In this document: positions 61,245-64,000 of the stretch, one piece after another
How positions within the stretch are numbered: the first letter of the stretch is position 1
How the letters are laid out: each line of letters opens with the position of its first letter
Origin: Nemertoderma westbladi
Taxonomy: Eukaryota > Xenacoelomorpha > Nemertodermatida > Nemertodermatidae
Direction of reading: 5' to 3'
NCBI GenBank assembly: GCA_032718475.1
Contig: JAUCBJ010003721.1
Span: 62,001-126,000 of the forward strand
Length of the DNA: 64,000 bases
The notes under the pieces: generated by a model
What the model was told of the DNA's origin: nothing
Databases searched by the model: none
Seen by the model: the letters and a program-made list of their open reading frames with translations, nothing else
Program-made: the position numbers and the translations under genes

Positions 61245-63090
61245 AACTCAGGCAGTGGAAATGAGATCATTCCAGGCTTCCCGATCCTCCATAGTTGTCG
61301 CAATTTCGTTTCTCCCAAGTTCAGTATCCCTTTCAAGTTGATCTATATATGTTATGGCCGGTCGTCCACGACTACGCTTTCCATGAGTTGGTTGCCAGAA
61401 AAGTAGATCTGGTATGACTTGGTCTTTACTTCGCCAGCAGTGCCCACTGAATCTTAATCTGCATTCACGGAGGGTGGTTGATACAGGTGGTGTTCTACCA
61501 TAAAGCTCGGCGTTTGTCATGTGTTGTTTCCAGCTGATGTTTAGGGCTGCCCTTAGTAGTCTTGTGTAGCAACCATCAATTCGTTGTTGAAGTGATTTAG
61601 TCAGTGTCCAGGTCTCACCCCCGTATAAAAATACACTTTCCACTGTGGCTCGAAAGAACTTAGTCTTCAGGTTCCTGGAGAGATCTGATTTCCAGATGGT
61701 ATCCAAGCCTTTGCTTTCCTAACCTCTATGTTATTTTTGCTACTTTCTATCCATGATCCAAGGTACTGGAAGTCGTCGAACTTCCTTAGTTGATTATTAT
61801 CAATGGTTGTCAAGTCTCAATCAACATTAAAGGTCATGAATTCGGTCTTTGGTAGCATTTATATGTAATCCAACCTCCTTAGCAGCTCTCTCCACTTTAT
61901 TTAGTAGAAGCTGTGCATCTGCTAGCGTATTAGATAGAGAGCAGGGTGATGTCATCCGCAAAGTCGGTGTCTGTGACTGTAGTTGCCGGATATCATTACT
62001 TATGCGTTCTTGAAGTGTGAATCCCAGATCTTCACCCTCTGTGGCCGTCCTCATTGCGTAATCCAGCGCAATTACAAATAGTAATGGTAGTAATAGTAAT
62101 GTGTCACCTTGCAGTACGCCAGCCAGGATTGAGAAAAACTCAGTTTCACTATCTGGTGAGAGTACCCGTGCTTCTGCGTCACAATAGAACAATCCAATGC
62201 CAGCAACAATTACTTCTGCTATTCCATAAGCTCTTAGGATTTCAAGCATTTTACCTCTATGGATGGAGTTGAATGCCTTCTTGAAGTCCACAAAAGTCAT
62301 GACTGCGGGGAGATTCTTTGACTTAATTCCATCAATCAGTCTCCGCAGTGAAAGTATCTGAGCTATAATCCAAGCAAGTTGCTGAAGTGATATTTCCACT
62401 TCTCAACACATTCTCTTTTAGGACTATCGGCTTTGAGGCGCCCCTTTGCAGAACTTTTCCGACCAGATACCTCATTTACAGTTAAGGACCAGGTAAGTGC
62501 CAGGTAAGTCTTGATTGTTGCTGTATGTGAGCAGTTGTAATTGCTTCCATTTTATCCTGTATGTACTTTTCCTGGCTGATGTTGTAGGCCAATTTAAGAT
62601 CGTCCTTAGCTTTCTCAACCTTGTTAATGTTAATGTTTTCGGTTGTTGGTTGGTCGGTTTTTACTTTGTATGCTATCTTAAGATCTTCTCTCTTACAAGT
62701 AACCTCAGAGTTTTGCCATGGCACATACTGTTTTCGTTTGGGTTTCTGGGGGATTATGCCTTTTAGCTGATTCCTTGTGGGCTGTTATTGTTATTATATT
62801 CTGGTATATTGAATCGGTGGACGTATACTATTTGTTTAACCAGGCGCCCTCCTGGATTTTACTCCTATCAGGGCTGGCCTTCATCCATTGACTGAAGTGC
62901 TTCAAAGCTGTTTTGAACTTCTACTGTGTAAGCATCCTTTACTGCATTGTCAGTTCTGAGTTTCTCAAAGTCATAGTTGATTTGCTTACTTGTCCTGGGT
63001 TTGCTGGCTCTAAAACTGAGCTGTATGCCTCGCAGTTGATCATGGTGTTTCTCCACTTTTTGTTTATACAGTAATATATTATTCTGCAAG
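61245..63090 (-). mobile_element. Non-LTR retrotransposon, RT and C-terminus, frameshifted
   Basis: Read right to left: linker (KDAYTVEVQNSFEALQS), a Lys-rich segment (62724-62482), then the RT palm AVMTFVDFKKAFNSIHRGKM, GVLQGDTL, the remains of the FADD region near 61950 in a shifted frame, and SNTLADAQLLLNKVERAAKE. The C-terminus is FRATVESVFLYGGETWTLTK, LLRAALNISWKQHMTNAELY, RLRFSGHCWRSKDQ and HGKRSRGRPAITYIDQLERD. At least two frameshifts and a deletion near 62400-62480 inactivate it. No endonuclease domain is seen. Confidence 0.88.
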
Positions 63091-63464
63091 TAAGGGTTTC
63101 TTACAAGTCCATGCTATTAATAGCATAGCTAGTGTTGTATGAGACTGGAAAGAAAGAGGGGAAATATGAAACAATTGACACGAAAAGTTATCTACAAACA
63201 GCAGTACAAAAATTTACATAAACAAACAAAAAACATAAGTCGGCAACCATTATGGAATCGAGTTGTGAAAATGCAGTATGAAAATTTAAGACGTCAGGAA
63301 AAAAAGAAGATAAAGAAAAAAGTTATAGATGGTGGGGAATCCGAATGTATTAATGAAAGGATGTGCGCTGAGTGAGAATGAGTTGAGACCGAACAGAAAC
63401 CAGTTAGAGCCCGAATTATTTTAAAAATTTAATTAAGCTTTAAAATATTTTTTTTTCAATTTTT

Positions 63465-63620
63465 TTCAAGAAAGTTCGCTTCATTTTATTGTCACGAAGA
63501 TTGCTTGAGATGGAATTCCAGATCTTAGGACCTTGAAAAGAGAGCGAGTGACGCGCAACCTCGAGTAGTTCACGATATGAGTTTACATAAATTCCCGTGC
63601 GAACATTTCGACGTCATCTA
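63465..63620 (-). mobile_element. LINE C-terminal fragment
   Basis: The minus strand reads YRELLEVARHSLSFQGPKIW, NSISSNLRDNKMKRTFLKKI and a stop. GPKxWNSxPxxxR is the usual extreme C-terminus of CR1/jockey-type LINE proteins. Confidence 0.7.
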
Positions 63621-63721
63621 CAAGGTGGAATCTTTTGTTTCTACTGGTCCCAAGAAACGATCCAGTTCAGATGAACCAACCAATAGTCTGGGATGAAGTT
63701 CTTTTGGGAAATTGCCTGGAC

Positions 63722-64000
63722 TTAATGAGACACGGACGCACTCACTCTGGTGAGAAACCCTATAGCTTCCGTGTGTAGTAAATCATACGCCAGGACTGGC
63801 GATTTAACAAAGCACCAATGCACTCACTCTGGCGAGAAACCGTTCAGCTGCCGAATCTTCTTTAAATCTTTATCTGATAGCTCAGCACTAATACGCCACC
63901 AACGCACGCACACTGGAGAAAAACCGTGCAGTTGTACATAATGTAGTAAATCATTCAGCCACAGCTCCAATCTAACAACCCACCAACGTATCCACACAGG
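63722..64000 (+). pseudogene. Degenerate C2H2 (Krueppel-type) zinc-finger array, cut by window end
   Basis: Four finger/linker units are readable: HSGEKPYS, CSKSYARTGDLTKHQCTHSG, GEKPFSCRIFFKSLSDSSAL, IRHQRTHTGEKPCSC and CSKSFSHSSNLTTHQRIHTG. The H-T/S-GEKP linkers are intact. The units are damaged: a frameshift separates the first linker from the second finger, one zinc Cys is Phe in each of fingers 2 and 3, and an in-frame TAA (63939-63941) sits between the two Cys of finger 4. Fingers of this type bind DNA in intact transcription factors. The array runs off the right edge, so I cannot tell whether intact fingers follow. Confidence 0.75.

Noticed and set aside
63139-63375. Lys/Arg-rich 78-codon plus-strand frame
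   Set aside because: No recognisable family. It is flanked by LINE remains and could be chance in A-rich DNA.

Overview
This window is nuclear DNA from an animal. I infer a marine or other non-insect invertebrate, but the phylum is not fixed. It is AT-rich, has spliced genes with GT/AG introns, carries several non-LTR retrotransposon fragments and terminal-inverted-repeat transposons, and contains the metazoan gene families KDM7/PHF8, PKDCC, FAM32A and C2H2 zinc fingers. The short word TAGGCCTA is scattered throughout, as in many marine invertebrate assemblies.

The left 37 kb is one nested gene locus. A KDM7-type (PHF2/PHF8/KDM7A) histone demethylase gene runs on the minus strand from its ATG at 36739 to an exon ending at 1341, and continues beyond the window. 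I assembled five exons by hand. All phases agree and give 266 uninterrupted codons: a complete PHD finger, the linker, and the first part of the JmjC domain. The iron-binding HxD motif reads H-M-A. Intron 3 is about 32.4 kb. It holds a complete three-exon PKDCC-like secretory-pathway kinase gene on the opposite strand (23701-31326), a 15.6-kb 22-bp minisatellite (6664-22300), a 3.4-kb 21-bp minisatellite (31662-35060) and several transposons.

From 37 to 44 kb lies a cluster of non-autonomous DNA transposons: two copies of a 445-bp MITE, a 3-kb element with roughly 400-bp inverted repeats, and a 1.1-kb element rich in CTACGCGTAG palindromes. From 44 to 50 kb are rearranged LINE copies, including a head-to-head pair and one LINE split by a 1.1-kb transposon. 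From 50 to 56 kb are further repeats and a 2.4-kb array of 64-bp units. From 56 to 64 kb are an apparently intact, intronless FAM32A gene, a frameshifted terminal exon of a short-chain dehydrogenase, more LINE remains and a broken C2H2 zinc-finger array.

The genes do not form a pathway. KDM7 and FAM32A are nuclear, PKDCC is secretory, and the dehydrogenase is metabolic. The organising theme is repeat expansion: tandem arrays, nested transposons and long G/C homopolymers make up most of the window.
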